The position numbers and the translations under genes are program-made. Positions 33,140 to 43,507 of a stretch of DNA of 64,000 bases are shown here, in pieces. The notes under the pieces were generated by a model that saw only the letters and a list, made by a program, of their open reading frames with translations, made no database searches and was not told where the DNA came from. How positions within the stretch are numbered: the stretch's first letter is position 1; each line of letters starts with the position of its first letter. Origin of the DNA: Manihot esculenta (taxonomy: Eukaryota > Streptophyta > Magnoliopsida > Malpighiales > Euphorbiaceae); assembly GCF_001659605.2 (NCBI RefSeq), contig NC_035164.2:12064965-12128964 (forward strand). Reading direction: 5' to 3'.

Positions 33140-33590
33140 CTTTTTTTAGTATCATCATTTATTCGGACTGCAATCTCTTTATCAAGCTTATCAGAACTGC
33201 CCTAACCCACAGAATTCTTGTCCATGTCTAAATCAGAATGAGTTAGAGGAATATGGAGAGGATTTTCATTACCTTATATCTCCTTCCAAACAAGCAGGAA
33301 TCAATTGTACAACCAAGGGTCCCCATTCCCTATATTTTCAAAATCAACATTATTAAAAAACCGAAACAGATATCTTTTTGCCCCTAATTCTATAATAGAT
33401 ATCCCCTATAAATGATGTCATAAATCTGCCAAAGAGGTCTACATATTCTGAAAATTTATTGGATTGTATGTGAGAAATATCCCTACCATACAAAAATCAC
33501 AAGTGACGATCGGAATATCTCTGGAACTCTTAATAGGGACAACAACATCTTCTTCTGCATCGATAGTCAATTGACGCAGATCGTCTTCCA
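33140..33590 (-). pseudogene. LINE ORF1 (DUF4283-type RNA-binding protein), broken
   Basis: From about 33590 the minus strand reads MEDDLRQLTIDAEEDVVVP, then a block ending FCMVGIFLTYNPINFQNM and, after stops, LGAKRYLFRFFNNVDF. This is the typical core of plant LINE ORF1 proteins, which bind the element RNA. Two stops break it, and the Sirevirus insertion cuts it before the zinc knuckle. Its tail resumes at 19806. Confidence 0.75.
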
Positions 33591-33691
33591 TAGGGAACGG
33601 GAAAGAAGAAGTTAAGTTTAAGGAAGAGGAAAATGCGAGAGTATCGAGGTATAAAGGGACCACAGAGGGAAACTTGCGTTGGTTACAAAAT

Positions 33692-34444
33692 CTATTTAAA
33701 GATTTAATAGCAAAATTCAAGAGATTTGCAATGCTTTGCACTTAAATCTACATGTGTCCACAATTTATCCATCAAAGCAAGCTGGAGTCACATTTTAATA
33801 AAAGAAATTGAATCATTATAGATTGAGTTAGGAAGGTAATAAAATAGTTATGGAACTTTTCAAATGTCTTATTATATTGTTTTAGTAAGCATAGATAAAG
33901 GATTTGAGGAGAAAAAGCAATAAAGTATCAAAGACTAAAATAATGCATGATTTTATACACTAGGCTGGTAAAAATTTAGGTACAAAATTTAAAAAAATTA
34001 ACATAGATCATTTAAATTCTAATATATTAGATTGGTGGCCGGTAGAATGAATATCCTATCCTGTCTATATTATTATTTGATGCGCGCCTGCTAACTTTGT
34101 CTACTGATATTAGTAACAATTAAAATGATAATATAAAATCATAATGTCTTTGTTTGATATGATTTTTTTAAAATAAATTTTATTAATGGAAATTAATTTA
34201 TTTTTTTATAAAAAAATTTATTATGTAGAATTAATTTAAAAATTAATAATTATAAAAAATTATAGTTTACAATAGAAATATTAAATAAAAATTAAATCCA
34301 AATATAACAAAAATTATGGTATATTGGATTGGTAAGTCGAATGAATATTTTACCGTGTCTATACTTATGGATGTGCTCACTTCGTGCATTGGACTTGATA
34401 ATAATTAAAATAATATGGAAAAATTAAAAATTACATAATCATAA
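33692..34444. other. AT-rich intergenic DNA
   Basis: No gene is visible. Two diverged ~110-bp direct copies occur (about 34018-34130 and 34305-34420), both with 'gattggt...gaatgaatat' and 'aattaaaat', and could be an old duplicated transposon end. Confidence 0.5.
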
Positions 34445-34480
34445 TAATTAATTGGGAGATTTACAATTAAGTTCCTGAAT

Positions 34481-35200
34481 ATTGTCATTATTAACAAATC
34501 AGTCTCTGTATTTTTAGAAACCTATTAAAACGTCCTCATCTTTTCTCTTAAACAACGAAATAGTCTTTTCGTATATTTTTGCCATTAAAAATATAATAGT
34601 ATTGTCATTATTAACAAATCAGTCTCTATATTTTTAGAAACCTATTAAAACGTCCTCATATTTTCTCTCAATCAACGAAATAGTCCTTCCGTCTATTTTT
34701 GCCGTTAAAAATATAGTAGTATTGTCATTATTAATAAATCAGTTCCTGTATTTTTAGAAACCTATCAAAACGTCATCATCTTTTCTCTCCGTCAACGAAA
34801 TAGTCCTTCCGTCTATTTTTGCCGTTAAAATTATAATAGTATTATCATTATTAACAAATCAGTCCCTGGATTTTTAGAAACCTATTAAAACGTCATCATC
34901 TTTTCTCTCCGTCAACAAAATAGTCTTTCTGTCTATTTTTGCCGTTAAAAATATAGTAGTATTGTCATTATTAACAAATCAGTCCCTGCATTTTTAGAAA
35001 CTTATTAAAACGTCATCATCTTTTCTCTCCATCAACGAAATAGTCCTTCCGTCTATTTTTGCCGTTAAAAATATAGTAGTATTGTCATTATTAACAAATC
35101 AGTCCCTGTATTTTTAAAAACCTATTAAAACGTCCTCATCTTTTCTCTCCGTCAACGAAATAGTCATTCCGTCTATTTTTGCCGTTAAAAATATGGGGTA
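34481..35200. repeat. Six copies of a 120-bp tandem repeat
   Basis: Units start at 34481, 34601, 34721, 34841, 34961 and 35081 with 'attgtcattattaacaaatc' and keep exact 120-bp spacing. Copies differ at a handful of bases. Each begins with the inner part of the left terminal inverted repeat, so the array grew by duplicating it. Confidence 0.93.
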
Positions 35201-35217
35201 AAAGACCAAATTACCCC

Positions 35218-35290
35218 CTCTTTCTTCTTCTTCTTCTTCTTCTTCTCCTTCTCCCCTTCCTCCTCCTCCTCCTCCTCCTCCTTCTTCTTA
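35218..35290. repeat. (TTC)n/(TCC)n microsatellite
   Basis: A pure pyrimidine tract of TTC followed by TCC triplets, within the MULE-like element near its right inverted repeat. Confidence 0.9.
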
Positions 35291-35395
35291 TTAACCCTCA
35301 AATAAGAACGTTTAATAGGTTTCTAAAAATATAGGGACTGACTTGTTAATAATGACAATACTCAAAGACTAAATTGTAAATCTCACTAATTAATT

Positions 35396-36546
35396 ATAAG
35401 TGTTATTATTAATAAATTAAAATTTAAAATTTTAATTAAAACCTATAATTTATCATAAGAAAAAATATTAAAAAATAACTCCCAATATAATAAATTCTAG
35501 CTTTTTAAATTTATTTGAAATGCACCGAATGTTATTTTTGCTATTAGAAATTAATGAAATTATCGTGTCAAAATTATATTATTACTCCCTACGTCAATAT
35601 CATGTTACCATACTCTGTCAATAAATTTTAGAATTAATAACAAAAAAATTTGTATTTTATTTTTATTGCAATTATATTCAATACCTTTTATTTTTATTAA
35701 TTAAACTTTATACTTTTAATGCTTGACTAAATACACTCTATCATTACTTGTATACAGTAGAAAATTATCATTTTTCACAATTAAATGTATTTAAAATTTA
35801 TTATTTATATTATTATTTTTTTATTTTTATCAATAATTTTATAATAATAATTTATCATAATCTTATTTTGATTAAAAATTATTATCGATCGACTTTTCTT
35901 AAATATTTTCAATATACTTACTATTTAAATAATTTTATTAAATATATTAGTTATAAAATATTAAAAAATAATTTAAAATAATATTTAATATAGTTCAACT
36001 TAAAAAATCAAAAAATAATAAAACAGTTTTTATAGTATACTTTTTAAATTATTCTTTTAACTCCCTATCATAATACTATTCAATCACTTTTTCTAAATTA
36101 TACTAATATTTAAAATGAGTTTTAAAAAACTAATAATATATAGATTAAATTAGAATTTGGTTGTGTGGTTTGACTTGCACTTTTTCTATAGAAGAATTAG
36201 ATATTTTTTAGTTATATATTGGAGTTTCTATTCTCCTATCTTCTAAAAAAAAGATTTTATTAATAAAATAGATAATTGTCAAAAAAACTTATATTTTTAG
36301 TTTGCTATAATTATATCCTAACTTTTAAATTATTATTAATTTTATCTTAAAATTTATTGACATGGCGATGACGTATTGAGTGATATGATAATTTTATTAA
36401 TTTTTATCGATTTCAAGTAATGGAAGGGTATAATTAGAGCAAATTTAAAATGTTATGATTTAATTGGCACAAAAGTAATATAAAAAAAATAATTGTAACA
36501 AAATTAAAAGTACTTAATTTTTTTACTTAACTTTTTTGGCGATTAC
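35396..36546. other. AT-rich intergenic DNA
   Basis: No ORF or element end is recognisable. A 77-codon open frame at 35748 is Tyr/Phe/Asn-rich low-complexity DNA. Confidence 0.6.
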
Positions 36547-38154
36547 TGTTGGATTTCAATCGGATTAACACAGCAGGAGAAATAGAAAAACAAAATTTTT
36601 TATCAATATAGATCACGTTTAAATGAAAAAAGAAATAATAAATAAAGAGAAAATAAATACTTTTTATTTTCGTTGCAGCAAAACATGAGATCGTTCGTCT
36701 TGGTTAGATTGTCGCAAACCGCAAACTGTCCCAGTGTCCAATCTCTAATGATATACACACAGAATGACAATTGAAAAAACTTTAGAACAATTCCAAGGGA
36801 TTGAGAAAGTGAGAGGTTTTGAGTGTTTACTCTCTGCCTTTCCTATAAATTTTGGAGGCTCTTAAAAAAATTATGCCAAGAGTTGTTTCAAGCTCTCATA
36901 AGGTGTCCTTTTTATACTAAAACTCTAGGATCTCACTATAATAGTATTTATTTATTTATTTAACTAATTAAATAAATAAATTACAACTATGATCTAGAAC
37001 TTTAATAAATAAGCCATATAAATCTTAAACAGTTTTAATTAAGTCCCTAATTAATTAATTAAATTAAAATCGTAATTCTTTCAAATTATAATTTTATCCT
37101 AATGCCAATTTATATGCCATCAAGTTTTACTTGGTTTAACTTCTCGTTTTATTTTCTCTTGCAATTCTTTATGTGTGTGACTCATTAGGTTCCAAATAGG
37201 TTGACAATAAATATAATTAACTAATTAATTAATTTGAAGATTAAGAACATTGTTTTGCAACATATTAAGACTACCCAAATATTTTGAATATTAAAAGTGG
37301 TTTGACTTAATCTTTCAGTACATGGTTTGTCATCGTAATTAATATTCCTTCATAAAAAATGTCCCGATTTAACATTTAATGCATGAAACGTGTCTGCAAT
37401 GTTAAAAATCATATTAGTTTTCATTTCTTAGCCATTGATCTATTGAATGCTAATTTCATCCCCCTTACGCAAGGATTTCATAATTAATGCTAGCGGAGAA
37501 CAAATAGGACATTTCTTAATTTAACCAGAATGATGAATCCTATCTCAATCTCATAAATACTTTTATATAGTTCCTAATATATCTAATTCATTCCCATTTA
37601 TTACTCATGAACCAAGCAACGTGTAAGATGAATCAAAACATAAAAGTCTCTGTATAAGATTATTTATTGATTTTAAGTTAAATGATCACTTACACAACCA
37701 TCACCTGAGTAATCCATAGACACATGTTATTTTCTATATGGATTTCTCAAGCGGGTCAGTTCAGTGCATTTATTCATAAAATAAGTACATACATATTAGT
37801 TATAGATATCTCACATATCTCAACCTATGAGATCAGTTACTTTCTCTAAAAGAAAATAGTATAATATGCATTAGTCTCAATAGTTCTAATCATTATCCAA
37901 TCATGATAATGATATCGACCAGGAACATTTGAAAACGTTACTTAAATGCAATAGGAACCTCATAATTATAACCACATTATAATTTTCTTTGCACAGTAAT
38001 ATAGTCTCATGGACTTACCTTTACTCGAGGTTCAATTAAATTAACACTAAAGATAAATAACTGTCTTTATAAAATTATATTTAAATATTTAAAATACACT
38101 AATAATAATATCTAACTACAGCCAACAGATTGGCTATAGGGTATATTACTAATA
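36547..38154 (-). repeat. 3' LTR of the decayed copia element
   Basis: On the minus strand it starts TATTAGTAATATACCCTATA after GGGAGAT and ends AATCCAACA. The first base pair is TA instead of TG, probably a point change. No second copy is present to confirm its length. Confidence 0.6.
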
Positions 38155-38172
38155 ATCTCCCACTTATACTAA
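38155..38172 (-). other. Polypurine tract of the decayed copia element
   Basis: The minus strand reads AGTATAAGTGGGAGAT next to the LTR, the usual copia arrangement. Confidence 0.65.
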
Positions 38173-38577
38173 AGCTAATCACCCATATGATTTATCACAT
38201 AAGTATAAATGCGGTAATTGTGTTTCTACTGGAACAATGCCTTAGTAAGAGAATCTTTAAGATTATTATTAGTGGAACTCACTCTATCTTCACATATTTC
38301 CTTTTAATGATTTTTCTAATCATTTGGAATCACCTAAATATATGCTTGGATCTTTTAATGAGACCTAAGTTTCCTTGCTTATACAATGGCTCGCCATTGC
38401 TATCACAGTTCAATATAACTGGATCAACAATACTAGAAACTATACTAAGTTCAGAAATGAAATTTCGATCCAAAACTGTCTCCTTTGCTGCCCAGGACAC
38501 AAAAGTGTACTTGACTTTTGTCATAGAATTTGCAGCGATCTTTAGTTTGAAATCTTTTCAACTCACTGCTCCACCAT

Positions 38578-39528
38578 TTAGAGTAAATTATAACCAAATT
38601 GAGATTTGTTATCATCAAAATCTGATTGAAAATTCACATCTGAATATCTATGAATTTTGAGTTCATCAGTCCCTTCAAGTGACATAGCCAGGAATCTTTT
38701 CTTAGATTCCTCCATGTTAAACCGTTTTAGCACTTCGTCAATATAATTGGATTTGGATAAGCCAAGCAATCTTTTAAATCTATCTCTATAGATCTTAGTG
38801 GTTTCTCCAAAATTCTTCATAAAAAAATTATTGGTCAACCAAATCCTTATAGATTGTAGTAATGGAATATCAGTTCCTACTATTAATATGTCAACTACAT
38901 ATAAAATAAGAAACACAACTCTATTCCTACTAACTTTCTTGTATACACAAGGTTCATCCATACTTTTGAAAAAATCAAACTTGTTTGATTGTTTCGTCAA
39001 AATAGATGTTTCAACTTCGTGAAGTTTGCTTAAGTCCATCAATGGACCTTTACAATTTGCATATCTTATTAGGAAATTTCTTGGATTCAAAACTTTTAGG
39101 TTGTGTCATGTACACATCTTCAAGAAAATTCCCATTCAGGAACGTTGTTTTGATATCCATTTGCCAAATTTCATAATCATCGTAGGTTGCTTTTGAAAGT
39201 AAATCCTTTATGGATTTAAGCATAGCTGCTGGTGAAAAAGTTTCATCAAAGTCAACGTCTTGTCTTTGTCTGTAACCTTTAGCAACTAGCCTGACTTTGT
39301 ACGTTTGTACATTGCCTTCCATGTCAGTTTTCTTTTAAAACTTCACTTGCACCCAATGGATTTTATTCCTTCAGGTGCATCAACCAAAGTGCATACTTGG
39401 TTATTGTACATGGAATACATTTCAAATTTTATTGCTTCAAGCCAATTTGAAAAATTAATGTCAGACATTGCTTCTTCATAGTTGTTAGGCTCATCAAGTA
39501 TGAGTGAAACATCATTATGAGTCTCCAC
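38578..39528 (-). pseudogene. Reverse transcriptase of the decayed copia element
   Basis: Open pieces at 39343-39528, 39050-39322 and 38578-39090 hold the order NWLEAIKFEM, VRLVAKGYRQRQDVDFDETF, WQMDIKTTFLNGN and, in the last piece, LYVVDILIVGTD. The catalytic box has Val where the first of the two Asp should be, and frameshifts separate the pieces. The C-terminal piece ends in a recognisable DEL...YSDVNFQSD segment before RNase H is lost. Confidence 0.75.
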
Positions 39529-39539
39529 AAGAATGTCTA

Positions 39540-40840
39540 ACTTTATTGAAGTATAGTTTATCCTAACAGATCTTCACGATAGTGCTTTAACTTGTGTTTC
39601 CGCAGTAGATATTATAGTCTTTGATTCTGGTTCTATTTAGATACTTGTCTGTGGTTTTTGAACTTCTTTAATTTTTATCTGACTCCCACTGCTTGTTTTA
39701 AAAGAAAATGTTTTTCTAGAAAGATGGTATATTTTGAGACAAACACCTTTTCTCAATGGGATGATAGAAGTAATATCCAATAGTTTTTATTGGAATCCCA
39801 TAAAATCACATTAATTTGACTTAGCTTCGAGTTTATAAAAAATCAAACGCTTCACATAAGCATCACATCTCCAAATCATAATGAGTGAAAAGACTGGTTT
39901 TTGTTAGTCCACATATCATTTAGATCTTATCAATAGATTTGGATAGAACTCTATTAAGAAGGTATATCGCACTTTGCAAAGCATATCCCCAAAGGAATAG
40001 AGATAAGTCTGCAAGACTCATTATGGACCGTACCATATTTAATAAAGTACAGTTTCTCCTTTCTGAAATTTCATTGTATTGTGGTGTTCTAGGTGAAGTC
40101 CACTGTGAGAAAATCTCATCCTCTGTTAGATAATCACAAAATTCATGACTTAAATATTCATCTGATTTAATACTTTTGCCAGCCTGTTTTTCAACTTCAA
40201 ATTTGAATTCTTTGAAATTATTCAGGTTTGTATTTCATTAAATACACATAACTATATCTAGTATAATCATCCGTATGATGAAATATAGGTACCCACCTAT
40301 GGCTTAGGTAGTCATTGCTCCACATACAACCATATGTATAAGGCCCAATGATTCTTGTGATCGTTCACCTTTTCCATTAAAGGTATTTTGGTCATTTTAC
40401 TCATTAAACAAGTTTCACAAGTTTCATATGATTCATAATCAAATGGATCATGATATCCATTTTATGTAACTTAGCGATTCTTTTTTCATTTATGTGACCA
40501 AGTCTACAATGCCAAAATAGAGATGAAAGTTGATTATCTAATTTGAGTCTTTTATATTAAGAATAGGCTTTCAGAAGAAACATTATATAGACCATCTATA
40601 TAAATTTCAGTTTCATAATAAGCTCATTTATTATAAAACAATAAGTGTTGTTCTCAATAATAAACTTGAATCCAATATTCAAGACTAAAATGAAATTAAA
40701 ATAATATTTATGCAAAGTGTTAGAACATAATAATAATTATTCAATTCTAATACTAAGCCAGAAGGTAAAAGCAGATAATAACTTCCTACAGCTAATGTAG
40801 CAACATTTGCTCCACTTGCCGTGCGTAGGTCCACCTCTCC
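39540..40840 (-). pseudogene. Integrase region of the decayed copia element
   Basis: Fragmentary homology only: a DDYTRYSYVYLM-type block (near 40230), an IAKLHKMD block (~40470) and a VDLRTASGAN start (~40820). Every frame has many stops. Confidence 0.5.
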
Positions 40841-40849
40841 TTTCCTCAA

Positions 40850-41105
40850 TCATAAATATACCTGAAACTCAGGACTCGTGTTAGCTAACATCACACATGT
40901 AGTTTGCACATCATCATCAATATGATGATCATACTTGTCCTCAATATCATCACTAGCATTTTCATCAAGAACATCAAGTATGTCTTAATCGAGAACATAT
41001 AACTTCTTTTCTTGCTTGAGAACAATTCTCAAATTGTGATAATAGTCCAAAAAGTTTGGTCTAGTTAATTTGTTAGCATCAAGTATGCTATGCAGTGATA
41101 TGTAA
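40850..41105 (-). pseudogene. gag N-terminus of the decayed copia element
   Basis: The minus strand reads LDANKLTRPNFLDYYHNLRI, then VLKQEKKLYVLD and CVMLANTSPEFQ, the usual opening of gag in Ty1/copia elements of this type. The rest of gag is deleted, joining this piece directly to the integrase region. Confidence 0.65.
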
Positions 41106-42752
41106 TATTTTATTATTAGTCTTACGTATTTTCCTAATTATTAGATAAGATCTTTAATCTTTAATTAGTTTTTCACTATTTTATTCAAATTAATAGTCTT
41201 ATCTATTAATTTAGAAAATCTAGTGGTAGATCTCCTAGTAGGCTAAGATCCCATTTAATTTAAATAACTTTGGGCTTGCCCAATAAATTACTATAAATTA
41301 AATTAGGTAGATAACATAATTTATCAATCACATCTCTATGTGACTCCTAGATCAATTAGGTGACAACTCTTTATTTTTATCATATCTTATATGTTATGCT
41401 CTTACCCTAAACTTACATGATTATGGGTTTGCCCATCCAAATCAAGTAATTTAGTTAAGTAGAACCATTCTTCAAAAATATTTAATATTTCATAGCACTA
41501 AATATATTCTGGTGAAATTAACCTTGAGTTTTCCCAACAAGTTAATAAAAACTGAACTCTAATTTTATGCTATAACAATGGGTGGTAAGCCATCATGTTT
41601 TTAACATGTACTTAAAATTTTAATTAGGATTTTAATCCTAAGATTTCTATTAAGGTCTCATGCATAGGCATTGTTGTTGTAAAGCATACATATCACATAT
41701 ATAAACATACACCCCCAACATGTAATTCTAATTGGATGATTATGGACATTTTAAAACAATTCTCTTTGAGCCATAAAGGAAACTTGATGGTTTAAAAACA
41801 TAGGTGGCAACTTCTGTGACCTTCAAAAGTCACAAGGGCTCCTCCATTGCACCATGTCCAATGCTCCATATAATTTTTAACGTCTCCTTTTCTTCTTAGG
41901 TTTACACAAAATTTATATCTACATATCCTAATTACATAACAATTACATAACTGAAAAAAAAAACCTTGAGTTACATTCAAGGAGAGGTAGATGAGAAGAG
42001 AATTTTATAACCTAGAATAATAAGGAAAGGCATAATATGCAGGTCCTATTTAAAAATTACCAAAAATAAATCAATCATTCATCCAAATACATTGAGATTT
42101 TCAAATTAAATAAAGTAAAAAATAATAAAAATAAATAAAGTTAAAACTATTATCCTATTTTTTTATATTTAAAAACTAAAGAAATTAAATCTAAAAGAGC
42201 AAAAAGAAAAGTAAACTCACTCCTATATTAGAGAGAAGCATTAGACCAAATTTACTCTATCATATGTTCTAACACTTAAATATAAGTTAATAACATAAAA
42301 TTAAAGATTAAAACACAAAAAAAGAAGAAGAAACAAATAGCTAAGAATACAAAAACATATCTCACCTGATTGTTGATAATTCTGGTATTAGAAATTAAAA
42401 TTCAATGAAAAATAGCAAATATACTCAAAAAATTATGAAATTTTATGGGGATTCCCTACACACATAGAACACATAGAAAATAATGCTAAAAGAATCTATA
42501 TTTTTGAAGTTATTACCATGGCATTGATTCTGTTACAATTCAAGTTAGAATTTGCACAATATTTTTTTTCCGATATGGCATTATTTTAGAGGCAAAAATG
42601 TAAAAAACTCAAAACATAAAAGTTATATTACCTTTTCAAATTTGATTTTAAACTCAAAAATTACCTAATTTGGTGATCAAGAGAATAAATTATGGGTCCT
42701 TGAAATTTCAAGTACTACACTATCACTACTTAATAATCCAGATTTGCCTTTC
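41106..42752. other. Unassigned AT-rich repeat DNA
   Basis: It lies where the copia leader and 5' LTR should be, but no primer site or copy of 36547-38154 is visible. No convincing ORF. It may be an unrelated insertion or deletion scar. Confidence 0.4.
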
Positions 42753-43507
42753 ACTATAAAAAAAAAAAATTTACAAATAGAAATTTTTATTTGTAAAGAA
42801 AGGGATTCCAGTTTTAATTAAGTTTATAAACAGATCACATACAGAAAAACTTCGTTTCTGTAAACCTCATTTTGTAATTTCACTTTAAGTGGATTAGAAA
42901 AATATATTTGTGATATAAACGGATTCACAAATGAATATTCTATTTGTATTACACATGGATATCTAAATCTATTTTTATTTCTCTTTTTATTTGACCATTA
43001 ATTTACAAAAAATTTCTCAATCACAAATGAAAATTTTATTTGTGATCCGTTTGTAAAACAGATGAAAAGTCCATATACGATTTTTGTTTTTACAATCCAA
43101 ATAAATGTTTTCTATTTGTATCACAAACGAAATGTCAGTTTAAACAATTTCTATTTCTAATTATTTAAACCAACTAATCATTTTAATATGATTGATAGTA
43201 AAAAATTATAGTATAAATTATTTTCATTTTTAATATAACTAAAATTTAAATAAGAACATAGTAATAAATAAGAAGCAATTATTTTTTACTTATAAAAATC
43301 ATTTATATTTCAATATTGTCATTACAATAGTCTCAAAAATCAATTTAATATCAATCGTTCACACTTAGTTCTTATATTTTAGAAAGATATCTAAAACTAC
43401 ATAAATGTTAAACAAAATCAATAAAATCTTCACATATTCTAAAACTTCATAAATGTTAAACAAAATCAATAAAATCTTCACTTCTTATATGTCAACTTAT
43501 GCATAAT
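42753..43507 (+). mobile_element. CACTA-like terminal fragment
   Basis: It begins CACTATAAAAAA and continues with 'tttacaaatag', 'atttgtaaag' and 'gatataaacgg' sub-terminal words like those at 9802-10230. A 47-bp direct duplication lies at ~43388-43482. It is cut at 43508 by the Athila-like LTR. The other end is not in the window. Confidence 0.45.

Larger units (their letters stand above)
18950..33678 (-). mobile_element. Non-LTR retrotransposon (plant L1-type LINE), internally deleted and split
   Basis: On the minus strand it starts at 33678, carries an ORF1 piece, an endonuclease piece and a C-terminal RNase H-like piece, and ends in a poly(A) tail (T run from 18950). A 13-bp direct repeat TTGGTTACAAAAT flanks it (18937-18949 and 33679-33691). 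Removing the Sirevirus insertion leaves only ~1.4 kb, so the reverse transcriptase and most of the endonuclease were lost by internal deletion. Confidence 0.85.
34454..35386. mobile_element. MULE-like non-autonomous element with internal tandem repeats
   Basis: Terminal inverted repeats of ~95 bp (outermost GGGAGATTTACAATT and its counterpart GTGAGATTTACAATT) are flanked by a perfect 9-bp TSD TAATTAATT (34445-34453 and 35387-35395). A 9-bp TSD with long inverted repeats is the signature of Mutator-like elements. The 933-bp element has no ORF, and its interior is mostly a 120-bp tandem array. Confidence 0.85.
36547..41105 (-). mobile_element. Decayed Ty1/copia element
   Basis: On the minus strand, remnants of gag (41105 to ~40840), gag-pre-integrase/integrase (~40840-39540), reverse transcriptase (39528-38578), a polypurine tract and a ~1.6-kb LTR follow in the normal order. 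No 5' LTR or primer site is found to the right, so the upstream end is lost or beyond recognition. All frames are broken. Confidence 0.75.

Noticed and set aside
34481..35200. Regular 120-bp repeats considered as a CRISPR-like array
   Set aside because: The units are contiguous, with no unique spacers, in a plant genome and inside a transposon with inverted ends.
35748..35981. 77-codon frame rich in Tyr, Phe, Ile and Asn
   Set aside because: Expected by chance in very AT-rich DNA; no start context or homology.
38130..38660. 176-codon plus-strand frame
   Set aside because: Lies opposite copia RT sequence and its polypurine tract; no domain is recognisable.
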